Source of the DNA: Paenibacillus allorhizosphaerae
Lineage (GTDB): Bacteria > Bacillota > Bacilli > Paenibacillales > NBRC-103111
Reading direction: 5' to 3'
Length of the DNA stretch: 64,000 nucleotides
Assembly (NCBI RefSeq): GCF_910594985.1
Contig: NZ_CAJVCE010000003.1
Coordinates: 1 to 64,000, forward strand
Part shown: piece by piece, positions 35,756 to 45,720 of the stretch
Layout: every line of letters begins with the position of its first letter
How positions within the stretch are numbered: the stretch's first letter is position 1
The notes under the pieces: model-generated
The model's input: the letters and a program-made list of their open reading frames with translations, nothing else
What the model was told of the DNA's origin: nothing
The model's database searches: none
Program-made: the position numbers and the translations under genes

Positions 35756-36225
35756 ATTTCCGTTCGCCTCCCGTTATTTTTTTGAATTAATGAAGCTGAA
35801 CTGCATAAATGATAAGTTGGCGAATCGGAGCAGTTTCCATTTGTTGGATTATTTTTAGATTCAAAATTATAGTATCATCGTGATGTTTTGTTGACAATAC
35901 AAAATCGCGACACGACAAATTTATTTGAAATTGGTTCTGCCGATCGAGCATGGCATCGGACAGCAGTCCGACCGTCATTCAAGCCCCGGCTTTATTCGAG
36001 TATATTTGTGTCGTGCTTTGATGGATTAATTACATTTGCTTCGTGTCCATACGACCTAATTGTGCTTAATCACAATCGTTAAAATGCGTGAACGTCAAAT
36101 CACCCCCACCTAGCAATCGATGGGGGCAGAGTATGATGAGAACCAAAATGAAGTCAAGCGGCAATTCATAAACAAACATTAACAGATAGGGTAGATGTTA
36201 TTTTTACGACTAGTTTATTGATTCT
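35756..36225. other. Intergenic region, 470 bp
   Basis: Contains the GH116 promoter at the left and the downstream end of a solute-binding protein gene at the right. A CCCCCA/TGGGGG hairpin at about 36103-36127 has no U-tract. No credible gene, repeat or RNA was seen. Confidence 0.4.
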
Positions 36226-37542
36226 TTATTGCTTCATCAATTCCGCAATCTTCTTGTCCGCTGCTTCTTGCGTTTCTCTGAGTACTGTGTTGATGTCCTT
36301 TTTGTTGAGAGCCAATTCCGCCCGCATGTTGCGAATCAGCGCTTGTACCTCTTTATCATATAGGTTTGGAGTCGGCGTCGGAGTAGACGGGTATTTGAAT
36401 ATGGCCGCTGTATTTTTGCTTTTCAGCATAGGGTTCTCCGAACCGAATGCTTTTTCGATTTCAGGATCATTCAATACCGGAATTCGGGAAAACTTACTCA
36501 TAAGCATCTGCGACTCTCGAGAGGCAAGCAATTCAATGACTTGCATTGCTTGTTCCTTATGTTTGCTGCCTTTCGTAATGATCAGCATATTCGTCAGGGC
36601 ATGGCGCCCCTTCCCTTTTTTATCCTCGAAGGTTGGATTGGTCGCCATATCCCAGTTCGGAGCGCCACCCTTCTCCTCAGCTTCGATAAGTTGACTGAGT
36701 ATTTTCGAAACCCAATCCGCTTCCATAGCCAATCTTTTTTCCTTCATAAACGTACCCTCTGCATAGGCATACGACTTCCCTGTAACAACACCGGGTATGT
36801 TATAATTCGCTTGGAACAATTCCAAAATCTTTCTATACATCGGTATATCCACGAGCGCTTTATTTGTCTTCGGATCGACGAACGGCTGCGTATACGGACT
36901 GATGATATGGTCAGGGAAGCGCGGATCCCAGCCGATATATTGGACCCCGTCCTGCAACCTTGTCACTTTACGGGCCAATTCAAGCACATCGCTCCAGAGC
37001 ATGTCATCCTTCGGATAAGGAACGCCGAACTTATCAAAAATATCTTTGTTATAGAATAAAGCTCCCGTATTTCTGCCAATCGGAATGCCCTGCAATTCTT
37101 TCCCCTTTGGATCCAGATTTCGGACGGCTTGGACCGTTTCCGGGATAAACTTGCTGAGGTCAAGCTTGAATTTTGCAACTAAATCCGTTATATCTGCAGG
37201 AAGATCCAGAGCCGTGAGCGGCATATGCCAGTCATTGTCTGAAAAAATTAGATCGGGCATTTCTCCGGCGACAATCAGCTTTTCCAGATTCCCTTCCATT
37301 TTTTCCAGCGTAATGTGCGGATATTTCTTTTTAAGCGGATCGACTATGAACATCTTATACTCCACATCCGTAAGGCTCACATTGGCAAAAAACTTTAAAG
37401 TGACCGGATCCGTAGATACTTTAAATTCGGATTCCGCTCCCTTCAATGTATCGCCTGAAGCTGGCTTGCCGGATGTACAGCCTGATATTGCAATTGCAGC
37501 GATAAGCAACGGTAGTGTGATTCTTTTCAACGGATTGGTCAT
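36226..37542 (-). CDS. Family-1 extracellular solute-binding lipoprotein (orphan)
   Basis: A 438-residue lipoprotein of the window's paralogous set. Seen: lipobox LLIAAIAISGCTSG, central FYNKDIFDKFGVPYPKDDM and LWSDVLELARKV, and the C-terminal KKDINTVLRETQEAADKKI. The start ATG follows AGAGGAGAGTCCAA; the long upstream open frame has no signal. It is monocistronic, with a long hairpin upstream at 37824-37892 isolating it from the flavin reductase gene. The sugar hydrolases lie downstream after 470 bases. Ligand unknown. Confidence 0.9.
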   Translation of the reverse strand: MTNPLKRITLPLLIAAIAISGCTSGKPASGDTLKGAESEFKVSTDPVTLKFFANVSLTDVEYKMFIVDPLKKKYPHITLEKMEGNLEKLIVAGEMPDLIFSDNDWHMPLTALDLPADITDLVAKFKLDLSKFIPETVQAVRNLDPKGKELQGIPIGRNTGALFYNKDIFDKFGVPYPKDDMLWSDVLELARKVTRLQDGVQYIGWDPRFPDHIISPYTQPFVDPKTNKALVDIPMYRKILELFQANYNIPGVVTGKSYAYAEGTFMKEKRLAMEADWVSKILSQLIEAEEKGGAPNWDMATNPTFEDKKGKGRHALTNMLIITKGSKHKEQAMQVIELLASRESQMLMSKFSRIPVLNDPEIEKAFGSENPMLKSKNTAAIFKYPSTPTPTPNLYDKEVQALIRNMRAELALNKKDINTVLRETQEAADKKIAELMKQ

Positions 37543-37823
37543 TTGGACTCTCCTCTTTGACGATTGTGATAAGGCTTTCATATTTGTTCGCTTCTTGTTC
37601 GAAAAACTTCTACCACCCCCTTGGAACAAGCTCGCCTCAACCTCGCGTTCGTGACCAGTACGCCCCCTTTGCCCTTTGAACATCCGATTGTTCCCAAGTC
37701 ATGAAACATTGGTTGCGCTTTCAAAACCTCGCTCTTTTATACGGCTATCCTGAAGGAACCTTTTTCGTAAGGAAAACGCACATGCTCCAAAGCGGGTTCT
37801 CACGGTCTCTCCGGTTGTATATA

Positions 37824-37892
37824 AAAAACCTTATCCGTGTAAACATACCCAGCCACACAAAATGGAAGGATATGATTACGGATAAGGTTTTT
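37824..37892. terminator. Bidirectional terminator-like inverted repeat
   Basis: AAAAACCTTATCCGT (37824-37838) pairs perfectly with ACGGATAAGGTTTTT (37878-37892); the loop is 39 bases. It separates the flavin reductase gene from the solute-binding protein gene. Confidence 0.5.
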
Positions 37893-37991
37893 CTCCAGGA
37901 CTCAAGCCTACGCCGTATATTCATATGATTACACTAACTATAGAACTTCAGTAAAAAATTGTCAACCCCAAATCAGCAACACGAAGCTGAT

Positions 37992-38603
37992 CTATGTCTC
38001 TGACTTAAAGGTCTTGCCTAACTCCTGATCCAGGCCAAAGTAGTGGCGAAAGCTGTAAATCAGCGGGTTCCACGCGGCTGGATTGACATGCTGCTCACCC
38101 AGCACAATCGCTTCATGAGCATGGACTTTTTGCACCTCTACCTCGATGATGGCAAATCCTTCCGACTCGTGGAGGTTGACGACTTTTGCCTCGATTTGCA
38201 AAGGGCACTCTTCCACTCGCTGCGGTTGTACGACATCTGAAGCAAGCGGTGTGAAACCACCGGTTGAAAATTTGTCGTGTTCAAACCGGTACAGCTTCCG
38301 TTTGTAGTCTGGCACCGGATTGGCCCCAGTCAACCTGGCCAATTTTTCTACCTGCCCCCAATGCTGGGCATCTGGCAGATTGACGACGCATTCCCCACAG
38401 CGAAGCAAATTGACTAACCCCTTCCCGCCCCCGCTAAGCCCGAGAACGATGCGATTCCCTAGCGCCCAGGCAGATGACATCGGTGTAAGGTTTGTCGTCC
38501 CATCCTCATTCAATGTTGAGAGCAATACGACCGGAGTGCCAAAGTACAATGTTTTGGGCTGAATGACCTGAATTGCTGTTTTCGTTTTCGTTTGTTTATT
38601 CAT
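37992..38603 (-). CDS. Flavin reductase-like, FMN-binding protein
   Basis: A 203-residue protein with the split-barrel flavin reductase domain: IQPKTLYFGTPVVLLSTLNE, NLTPMSSAWALGNRIVLGLS, ECVVNLPDAQHW and LGEQHVNPAAWNPLIYSFRH. Such proteins bind FMN and reduce flavin or small substrates with NAD(P)H. GAGGTGATTAAA precedes the ATG. It follows an ArsR-type regulator after 89 bases, with a TTCAT-N6-ATGAA palindrome at 38648-38663 in the gap, a possible regulator site. Confidence 0.85.
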   Translation of the reverse strand: MNKQTKTKTAIQVIQPKTLYFGTPVVLLSTLNEDGTTNLTPMSSAWALGNRIVLGLSGGGKGLVNLLRCGECVVNLPDAQHWGQVEKLARLTGANPVPDYKRKLYRFEHDKFSTGGFTPLASDVVQPQRVEECPLQIEAKVVNLHESEGFAIIEVEVQKVHAHEAIVLGEQHVNPAAWNPLIYSFRHYFGLDQELGKTFKSET

Positions 38604-38692
38604 TTTAATCACCTCAACGAGCATTATAGCCGGACAAACATTCGCTCTTCATCGAATAATGAATGCTGCGCGTTGCTGAGGTGATCTGCTTG

Positions 38693-39379
38693 TCATAGTC
38701 TCAGGCCAAACTCGTCAGCTAAGCCATTCAAACCAGCGTCCGTTACGCGTACTGCTCGCCCGCCGGGAATACGCGTAATCCATTCGAGTTCAAACAATCT
38801 GTTGGTAATCGCGGCACCAAGACCACCGGCGATGTGGTGCCTCCTCTCACTCCAATCCAGACATTGCCTGGCGAAATGGCGCCGCCCCATTTGCACGGTA
38901 TCTACATCGATGCCGAAGTGCTTAAAACGATCATAACCCTGTTTGCTAACGACATAGTCTCGGCCGGATCGTTCGATCATTCCCAATGCAAGCAGCCGAT
39001 CCGTAAGCCTTACACCCACTTCTCCCGCGATGTGGTCGTAGCAAGTACGGGCATACCGTAACACTTTTGACTGGTCGTATTCCTTGAGTGACCGAATCGG
39101 CTTTTGCGTTGCGATGGCATTGAGCGCTTCAAGTGCGTATGCGACTTCGGGTCCGGCCAACCGATAATAGCGGTGTCGGCCGCTCATCTCCACGACGAGA
39201 AGGCCACCCTCGACCATTTTTGCCAGATGCGAACTTGCCGTCTGTGGCGTTATATGCGCGGCACGCGCCAGCTCGCTTGCCGGAAGAGCCTTTCCGCCTA
39301 ATAATTCCAGCAGCATCGTCACGCGCGAAGGATCGCCGACGAGTGCTGCCACTTCTACGATATTCGGTTTTGACACCAT
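38693..39379 (-). CDS. ArsR-family HTH regulator
   Basis: A 228-residue regulator with an N-terminal winged HTH of the ArsR type: DPSRVTMLLELLGGKALPAS, then ITPQTASSHLAKMVEGGLLV and SGRHRYYRL. The extra C-terminal half (CYDHIAGEVGVRLTDRLLAL, HFARQCLDWSERRHHIAGGL) is typical of the longer members; it has His and Cys residues but no clear metal site. GGAGGGGACAAG precedes the ATG. It is upstream of and probably controls the flavin reductase gene. Confidence 0.87.
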   Translation of the reverse strand: MVSKPNIVEVAALVGDPSRVTMLLELLGGKALPASELARAAHITPQTASSHLAKMVEGGLLVVEMSGRHRYYRLAGPEVAYALEALNAIATQKPIRSLKEYDQSKVLRYARTCYDHIAGEVGVRLTDRLLALGMIERSGRDYVVSKQGYDRFKHFGIDVDTVQMGRRHFARQCLDWSERRHHIAGGLGAAITNRLFELEWITRIPGGRAVRVTDAGLNGLADEFGLRL

Positions 39380-39592
39380 CTTGTCCCCTCCTGTACCGTG
39401 TGCTCATCTGTTGAATATCGTACCACAATTATGATTCGATGGCGGCCGAAGTTTCATGTAAATGTCTTCTTCCTTAGCGCGTGAAACACAACAGAGCAGG
39501 ACGCCGCGACGCCTGCTCCAATTGAAGTCATTTCACTATCGTACCTGTTTCTCTTCATGAATTCAGTGTCCGTTTTTCCCGGGATTGCCTAT

Positions 39593-40924
39593 TTACTGTC
39601 CGCTTGTAATCATCCTGGCGATTTCCTGATTTGCTTTTTCATTAGCCGCCCGCAGAGCCGAGTTAATATCGGTTCCCTTCAGCACTTCATTTACAGCGTT
39701 ATCCAGTCCGGTATTAGCGGGACCGTTATACTTCGTAAACGGCGGCACTGCTGAGGCCTGCGTTTTGAATATACTTTGTATATTTCTCCCTACGGCTACC
39801 TTTACGTCAGCAGCAAAGTCTTTCTGCAACGCCGGATCCTTAAACGCGGTCATTCTTCCCAGACGGGTGCGCTTCACCTGCTCCTCGCGAGACGATACTG
39901 TCTCCATGACCTGGAATACCTGCTCGGGATGCTTGCTGGTGGACGAGAGCATAAGCAGTGTAACGTCCATGCGCCTTCTTAAGCCGGGCGCTTCTGAGAA
40001 TGTCGGGTAAGAAGCCATGTCCCAATTGATCATGGATCCTTGTTTCTCAAGTTCTTCCAATTCGGCCATCAAACCGCCGTTTATCGCAGCCATCGCGACC
40101 TTGCCGGCCTTAAAATCGGCTGCCTCCTGGGTGGCTCCCTTGCAGGCATTGCCTGGAATTTGATGAATCGCGGTAAACTTGTCAATCAGCATTTTCCATT
40201 TATCCGTTTCCAGAATGGCCTTGTTCGTCTTCGGATCAACGACTGGCAGCGAGAGCAGCGTGTTAAATTGGTTAAATGCACCCGGACAAAGGGTAGTAAC
40301 TTCTCCCGAGGATTTGGCCGAGATTTGCTTGGCAAGTGCGATAGCATCGTCCCAAGTCATATTGTCCTTCGGGTAAGCAATCCCATAACGATCGAAAATA
40401 TCCCGGTTGTACCACAAGGCAGAGTAGTTATCCAAGAACGGGATCGCATACAGCTCCCCATGATCTGAATACACCTTGAACTGATCGATGATCCGGGGAT
40501 TAAAATCATCTATGTTAAAATTCTTCTTTTTGATCATCGGATTCAAATCGACAGGCAAATTCAAAGATTTGTAAAAATCGATCGAACCGATACCGGTGAA
40601 TATGAAATCGGGAAATTCACCCGCTGTTACCATTTCCGTAGCTTTGGCATTTGAGCCTCTGACCAGTTCGAGCGTAATATTGGGGTATTTTTTCTTGACG
40701 GGTTCGACGAAAAAGCTGTTGAAGTGTTCATCCGTAATGGCGGTCGACGATTGGAACATTCGAATCGTCACCGGCTCCGTGCTAACGGCGCTAGCCTCAG
40801 CGCTTGCCCCTCCTTGCTGCTCAACAATTTTGGAGGCGCTTTCATTTTTACTGCAGCCGCTCAGCACAATCATCACAATCAGGGAAAGCATGAAGCACAA
40901 CTTCCCATAAACTTTTATCTTCAT
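39593..40924 (-). CDS. Family-1 extracellular solute-binding lipoprotein (orphan)
   Basis: A 443-residue lipoprotein of the same set. Seen: lipobox MIVLSGCSKN, central WYNRDIFDRYGIAYPKDNM and TWDDAIALAKQI, and the C-terminal TDINSALRAANEKANQEIA. It has the most divergent central motif of the six (NRDIFDRYG instead of NKDIFDKFG). The ATG is 11 bases after GGGAGG; a TTG start nine bases earlier is too close to the site. It is monocistronic, without permeases or an adjacent regulator on its own strand upstream. Confidence 0.9.
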   Translation of the reverse strand: MKIKVYGKLCFMLSLIVMIVLSGCSKNESASKIVEQQGGASAEASAVSTEPVTIRMFQSSTAITDEHFNSFFVEPVKKKYPNITLELVRGSNAKATEMVTAGEFPDFIFTGIGSIDFYKSLNLPVDLNPMIKKKNFNIDDFNPRIIDQFKVYSDHGELYAIPFLDNYSALWYNRDIFDRYGIAYPKDNMTWDDAIALAKQISAKSSGEVTTLCPGAFNQFNTLLSLPVVDPKTNKAILETDKWKMLIDKFTAIHQIPGNACKGATQEAADFKAGKVAMAAINGGLMAELEELEKQGSMINWDMASYPTFSEAPGLRRRMDVTLLMLSSTSKHPEQVFQVMETVSSREEQVKRTRLGRMTAFKDPALQKDFAADVKVAVGRNIQSIFKTQASAVPPFTKYNGPANTGLDNAVNEVLKGTDINSALRAANEKANQEIARMITSGQ

Positions 40925-41214
40925 CTGTAACAATACCTCCCTTAGAAAGATAGCGATTGTCCTCTTTACGACTCCTCCATCGACTTACGATATGAATATA
41001 ATCAATGACTTTTCTTTTAACAATCACATAATATTCCTATTATATAACAATATTCATTTTACCGATGTACGGTGAAAATAAAGCTAAGTCTGACCCCAGA
41101 AATTGACCAGCGACAGCCATGGACGAGAAAATAGTCCTAGACTGCCGCTGTTTCATTCAACTAACCGTATTCAGGAGTGTTGGAAACGAAGATATGTTAA
41201 GGTCGCTTCAACAG

Positions 41215-41676
41215 CTAACTAGGTCGATAACAAAGTCTGAGAATATTACCATCCGGGTCCCATACATCAAATGCTTTTCCACATCCCCCGAGGTCTGCAA
41301 TCTCACCTAAAATCTCACCGACCTTTACTCCACTCGCAATTAGTTTGTTCCGAACAACCTCTGCTGGTTCCCCTATCTCCAAAATCAAAAAGTGATGTGG
41401 TTTCCCATCTCGTGTGAAGCCAAGTCGTTCATTCCCTTCTGTTTGCCAAAGCATGATTTTAATACCTTCTGTCGGATACATAAATACTTCTCTACTATCT
41501 TCCCATATGGAAGGAGGGTTTTTCGAAAGATTGATATAGAAACCTAGTTGACCCGCATAAAACTCGATTGCTCGTTGCATATTGGTCACTGGAATTTCAA
41601 CTATCAATAATTTTTTTATGATTGCTGTCTCTCTATTGGTCGGAAACGCTTCCAAAAAATTAATTTGATCGGACAT
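41215..41676 (-). CDS. VOC-superfamily (glyoxalase/bleomycin-resistance-like) protein
   Basis: A 153-residue protein with a vicinal-oxygen-chelate fold: LIVEIPVTNMQRAIEFYAGQ, LGFYINLS, PHHFLILEIGEP and FDVWDPDGNILRLCY. These proteins are metal-dependent enzymes or drug-binding proteins; the function cannot be assigned. GGAGGGAATGGGAT precedes the ATG. Neighbours are unrelated. Confidence 0.85.
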   Translation of the reverse strand: MSDQINFLEAFPTNRETAIIKKLLIVEIPVTNMQRAIEFYAGQLGFYINLSKNPPSIWEDSREVFMYPTEGIKIMLWQTEGNERLGFTRDGKPHHFLILEIGEPAEVVRNKLIASGVKVGEILGEIADLGGCGKAFDVWDPDGNILRLCYRPS

Positions 41677-41780
41677 ATCCCATTCCCTCCGCCATTTTCC
41701 AATTGATAAACATAATCTCTCTATAAAATGGCATTTTTTAGGCGAAGAGTCAAGATAAATTAAAAGATTAGGAAGTACCG

Positions 41781-42395
41781 TTATGGCAGTACTTTTCTTT
41801 CTTCTTCATCAGTTACAGCATATAGCCCTTCTGCTTCAAATGACCGAATCGACTGCAAATCATTTGGATATTCATAGGTAGACATCCAATACGCAAGAGT
41901 TGAATGCTTTTCGGAGGTTGGCGGATTATCGTTTTCGATAGGAGAAGAAATTTTAGTCAGCTCAATTGCAATCTGGTACACTCCTTCTTTCATCTCAAGG
42001 GATTCATGAACGGATTCCAATAAACTAAGTAACGAATATGAACCTCGTGCATTCAATGACCATGCATGCAACAAGCCATTTGGATATTTGTGCTTATTCG
42101 TGCGATGCGCCATTTTCAAGAGTTTCTCCGATAATATACTATAATTTTCAGATAATCCCGAATCTTGATGTTGAGCGAATCTCGGCATCTTGGTATTATA
42201 CGAGTGCGCCTTTTTCCTTCGATGGATTACCGGTAACTTCAACCCCCAATTTTTGATATATCTATAGTATGTGGCTTTGCTAATCCCCCACCGATTACAC
42301 AATTCTTTTAAGGAATAGCATGAGAGTAAATATACCAATATATCGCTTTTCTCCTCATTCGATAATGCTTTTATCACATCAATATCTGGAAACAT
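41781..42395 (-). CDS. HTH-containing protein of unknown function
   Basis: 204 residues. The N-terminal third has a helix-turn-helix resembling those of transposases and Fis-like proteins (SLKELCNRWGISKATYYRYI). The C-terminal part (residues 70-200, with NGLLHAWSLNARGSYSLLSL) is not recognised. The ATG is preceded by GAGGGGGGAGATC. It is divergent from an AraC gene about 135 bases away. It may be a stand-alone regulator; it lacks a transposase catalytic domain. Confidence 0.55.
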   Translation of the reverse strand: MFPDIDVIKALSNEEKSDILVYLLSCYSLKELCNRWGISKATYYRYIKNWGLKLPVIHRRKKAHSYNTKMPRFAQHQDSGLSENYSILSEKLLKMAHRTNKHKYPNGLLHAWSLNARGSYSLLSLLESVHESLEMKEGVYQIAIELTKISSPIENDNPPTSEKHSTLAYWMSTYEYPNDLQSIRSFEAEGLYAVTDEEERKVLP

Positions 42396-42529
42396 GATCT
42401 CCCCCCTCACATCCAAACGTACAATTGCTTTCATTTTAGTTCAAACTAATCAATAAATGTATCAACCCGGTTGTTGAAATATTGCACTGTATTGTTATAA
42501 TTATTGGAACAATAATAATGCATGAAGGA

Positions 42530-43399
42530 ATGAGACGATTGCCGTTCTCTGACGATTTATTACAAAACAGGCAGTTCCGTTATAAATACAGACATTTAAC
42601 CAAAGAAGCCTTTAAAGATACTTACCACTATCATAGAGGAATAGAAATATTGTTTGTTCATCAAGGAAATGGTCAATTGGTTTTAAATAACAGGATGTAC
42701 CCCTTGAACTCAGGGTGCATTATTTTTATCCAACCGTTCCAGCTTCACCGAGTCCATTTTGAAGTCAGCGATGAATGTCCTTATGAGCGTTCCGTACTGA
42801 TCTTCGAACCTCTATCTTTCGTTCCCTATTTGAAATTGTTTTCACGAATTCATCGTTTTTTTGAACATATGTGGAAAGACGATCTTAATAATCAGGTATT
42901 CCGCATGAATCATGATAAAGACTTCATCATAGCCATACTTGAACGACTCTATAAGGAGTTCCCTGGTCGGGCTGGAAACGATAATGTTGAAGATGCTGCT
43001 CCTTTGCTCATCCATATTTTGGATTACCTGCACTCTCTGAATGAAGACAGTTATTCTCTAGGAATGCCTCGCAAGGAAAGTCATGTTGAAAAAGTTTTGC
43101 AATGGGTCGAAGAACATTACCCCGAGCCATTTAACTTAGACGTATTAGCAGAGGAACTTCATCTTTCCAAGCATCATATCTCTCATCTTTTTCGAAAGAA
43201 AACCGGAAGCAGCATTACCGACTATTTAATTGCTCGAAGGATCAGGCAAGCTTGTTGGCTGTTAGAGACCGAAACGATATCGTTAGAACAAATTGGGTCG
43301 CTTGTCGGAATACCCAATTATTCGTACTTCTGCCGTATATTCAAAAAGAACACGGGACTTACACCAAATCAGTACCGTAATAACCGTCATTTTCAATAA
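42530..43399 (+). CDS. AraC-family transcriptional regulator
   Basis: An AraC regulator of about 289 residues with an N-terminal cupin (YHYHRGIEILFVHQGNGQL, SGCIIFIQPFQLHRV) and two C-terminal HTHs (LSKHHISHLFRKKTGSSITD, YSYFCRIFKKNTGLTPNQYR). The start is uncertain: the ATG at 42530 directly follows GAAGGA, while a TTG at 42539 has better spacing and an ATG at 42518 has no site. No obvious target gene lies downstream. Confidence 0.85.
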   Translation: MRRLPFSDDLLQNRQFRYKYRHLTKEAFKDTYHYHRGIEILFVHQGNGQLVLNNRMYPLNSGCIIFIQPFQLHRVHFEVSDECPYERSVLIFEPLSFVPYLKLFSRIHRFFEHMWKDDLNNQVFRMNHDKDFIIAILERLYKEFPGRAGNDNVEDAAPLLIHILDYLHSLNEDSYSLGMPRKESHVEKVLQWVEEHYPEPFNLDVLAEELHLSKHHISHLFRKKTGSSITDYLIARRIRQACWLLETETISLEQIGSLVGIPNYSYFCRIFKKNTGLTPNQYRNNRHFQ

Positions 43400-43633
43400 A
43401 AACATATCCAACTATCCAAAATGCATCATAAATATCCATATTCATTGCGGATGGTGTCAACTTCGCTGGTACAACCTCTTGTAGGTGCGGTGATGCAGGT
43501 CAAACACGGATGGATTCGTAAGGTACTAACGCACGAAAAGGCTCTCCACTCCTATTAGCATAGGGTACTGGAGAGCTTGTCGTTTACTTGGATGCTTCTA
43601 TGCAAGCAATGGCGCCAACGCCAATCTTTCTTA

Positions 43634-44105
43634 CTAAGGATCCTTCAGCAGCCGCGCCGCCACACAGTTCTCTCCCGCAAAAATACTTCCGCCTTGAAGT
43701 ACCGTTTCGCGAATGATCTGAATAACCTCTTCACGGCGTGTTCGTACAACCTCAAGCCACTCCATGGGGAGTTGTTCCGCCGAGTCGCTGTATTTCGCCC
43801 CCCACTCTGCCATTTCCAGCAAAATAGGGATCATGTCAAGACCCATCTCCGATAAATCATAAATGTCTTTTCGCTTATCGGATGGATGCGCTTTTTTTAT
43901 TAGAATTCCGTGTTGTGTCAGCTTGGCTAAGTGATCAGCCAATATATTTCGCGCAATGCCTTCTTCTGAGCCAACAAATTCACCATACGTTTTTTTTGCA
44001 AAAATACACAATATCCCGAAGAATGAGTAGCGTCCAGGAATCTCCAAATACCTCAATGGACAAGTTGATCGGACAATAGGAACGGCGTGGGTGTAATTTG
44101 GTCAT
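43634..44105 (-). pseudogene. HxlR-family regulator, frameshifted at an A8 run
   Basis: Reading from the ATG at 44105 gives a normal HxlR start: RRSYCPINLSIEVFGDSWTL, LILRDIVYF, then a stop soon after a run of eight A (43990-43997 as T8). In the next frame the protein continues KKTYGEFVGSEEGIARNILA, DHLAKLTQHGILIKKAHPSD and DLSEMGLDMIPILLEMAEWG. So one base in the homopolymer separates two halves of an otherwise complete winged-HTH regulator. It could be a real mutation, slippage-based switching or a read error. It is downstream of a truncated RibD-like gene. Confidence 0.8.
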
Positions 44106-44144
44106 GATGATCTCAGCACACTCCTTCTCCTTTGCAATACCCGT

Positions 44145-44600
44145 TTAATGATCCCCTTGGTTCGTATAATCCACTTTGTACTGCACAAGGACGTTCTCAG
44201 AGCCTTCGAACTTACGTGTATCGAAATGACGGAGCGTGAGCTTCGGATCATTATAGGCGATCGGTTCGATGAATATGGGAGTCCCGCCGCCGATAACCAC
44301 ATTGACGATCATCAAGTGAAGTTCGTCGATCAAGCCATGCGCCAACAAATCATTCCAAAGGATGCGACTGCCAAACATGACAATGTCTTTACCTGGTTTG
44401 CGCTTGAGCGCGGCGATTTCGTCATAGACACGGTTGCCGCCGATGATCGTTGTGGTATCGCGCCACGGGGCCGAATCCTCAAGTGTGAGATCGTTCGATA
44501 CGGCTTCCTTTCTACCAAGTTGTTTAGGCGTGAGAACTCGCGATTCGTTGGCGAAGCATCGGGATGACTGGCTCCTTTGTATTTCAGTTTTAATTTGCAA
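44145..44600 (-). pseudogene. RibD C-domain / DHFR-like reductase, N-terminally truncated
   Basis: 151 codons encode the C-terminal two thirds of a DHFR-like protein: WRDTTTIIGGNRVYDEIAAL, KPGKDIVMFGSRILWNDLLA, GLIDELHLMIVNVVIGGGTP. The NADPH-site N-terminus with the usual LDG start is absent, replaced by a stretch (MQIKTEIQRSQSS) without family features, and no ribosome site is seen. HxlR and this family are often neighbours, and both are damaged here, so the pair is decaying together. Confidence 0.65.
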
Positions 44601-44731
44601 CTAATATGAGTGTAAAATATATTTCCTACATTGTAAATTCATTCCTTTTGCCGCAAACCCTTTGTATGATTACCGACCTACGGGGAATGAGATCTTGTTC
44701 TTGTCATCTGACAACAATTGACTCCTATACG

Positions 44732-44760
44732 AAAAGCCTGGGGCTGAGCCCCAGGCTTTT
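44732..44760. terminator. Bidirectional terminator
   Basis: AAAAGCCTGGGG and CCCCAGGCTTTT around a 5-base loop, a perfect hairpin with U-runs both ways. A second small hairpin (ATCCCC/GGGGAT) follows at about 44773-44793. Confidence 0.85.
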
Positions 44761-44836
44761 CAATAAAATAAAAAATCCCCATTTTACGGGGATATTGATG
44801 CACCTAAGTTTGAGTCGTGCGACAATTGAATGCTTA

Positions 44837-45556
44837 CTATTCTAAGAAATCTACATTGTGATAAACTCGTTGAACATCTTCCAGATCTTCAAGGGTATCA
44901 ATCAGTTTCTCGAATTTTGTCAGCTCTTCCGGTGAAAGAGTCACGTAATTTTGTGCAAGCATGGTTAGCTCTGCCACGGTAAATTCCGTAATGCCCGCCT
45001 GTTTAAGCACGGTTTGTACGGCATGAAACTGGTCCGGTTCGGCATAGATAATAATGGAATCGTCTTCTTCTGTGACATCTCGAACGTACACATCCGCTTC
45101 CATTAATAACTCCAATATTTCGTCGGATGTTTTTTCTTCTACTCCGATAACTGCCGTCGGACTGAACATATAAGAGACAGAACCATTGACGCCCACGCTT
45201 CCGCCGTTTTTATTAAAAGCCGAACGCACGTCTGCTACTGTTCGGTTGACATTATTCGTCAGAGTGTCAACGATGATCATGGAACCGCTCGGTCCGAATC
45301 CTTCATAGCGGAGTTCCGAATAACTCTCTTCCGAATTTCCTCTAGCCTTTTCGATCGCACGGTCGATGATTGCTTTCGGTACATTGTATGTCTTGGCTCG
45401 CTCAAGCAAAAACTTTAAAGCTTGATTAGATTCCGGATCGGGTTCCCCCTTCTTCGCCGCTACATAAATCTCGATTCCGAACTTAGCAAAGACCCGACTT
45501 GTGTTGGCGTCCTTTGATGCTTTTTTCTCTTTAATATTATTCCACTTACGTCCCAT
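44837..45556 (-). CDS. YebC/PmpR-family protein (YeeN type)
   Basis: 239 residues with the full YebC fold: the start [34 protein letters not shown] and the C-terminal [20 protein letters not shown]. Family members act as transcriptional regulators or, as shown for YebC-type proteins, help ribosomes pass proline runs. The [12 protein letters not shown] start resembles the YeeN subgroup of Bacilli rather than canonical YebC (which begins AGHSKWANIKHRK). It is monocistronic; terminator at 44732. Confidence 0.92.
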   Translation of the reverse strand: MGRKWNNIKEKKASKDANTSRVFAKFGIEIYVAAKKGEPDPESNQALKFLLERAKTYNVPKAIIDRAIEKARGNSEESYSELRYEGFGPSGSMIIVDTLTNNVNRTVADVRSAFNKNGGSVGVNGSVSYMFSPTAVIGVEEKTSDEILELLMEADVYVRDVTEEDDSIIIYAEPDQFHAVQTVLKQAGITEFTVAELTMLAQNYVTLSPEELTKFEKLIDTLEDLEDVQRVYHNVDFLE

Positions 45557-45720
45557 GCTGTACCTACTTTCTTTCTTATGCTTTATTCCTATACAAGTTT
45601 ATCACATTTTGAAAGGAGTGAAATACGAAATTCTCGGGCAGAATGGTTAGCCCCACCGCTAGAACCATAGCCTTCCGGCAATGACGGGAATAAGGGAGCC
45701 TCTGGCCCCCCTTTGGAATA

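Noticed and set aside
36103..36127. CCCCCA/TGGGGG hairpin
   Set aside because: No U-tract on either side and no gene ends close by, so it is not listed as a terminator.
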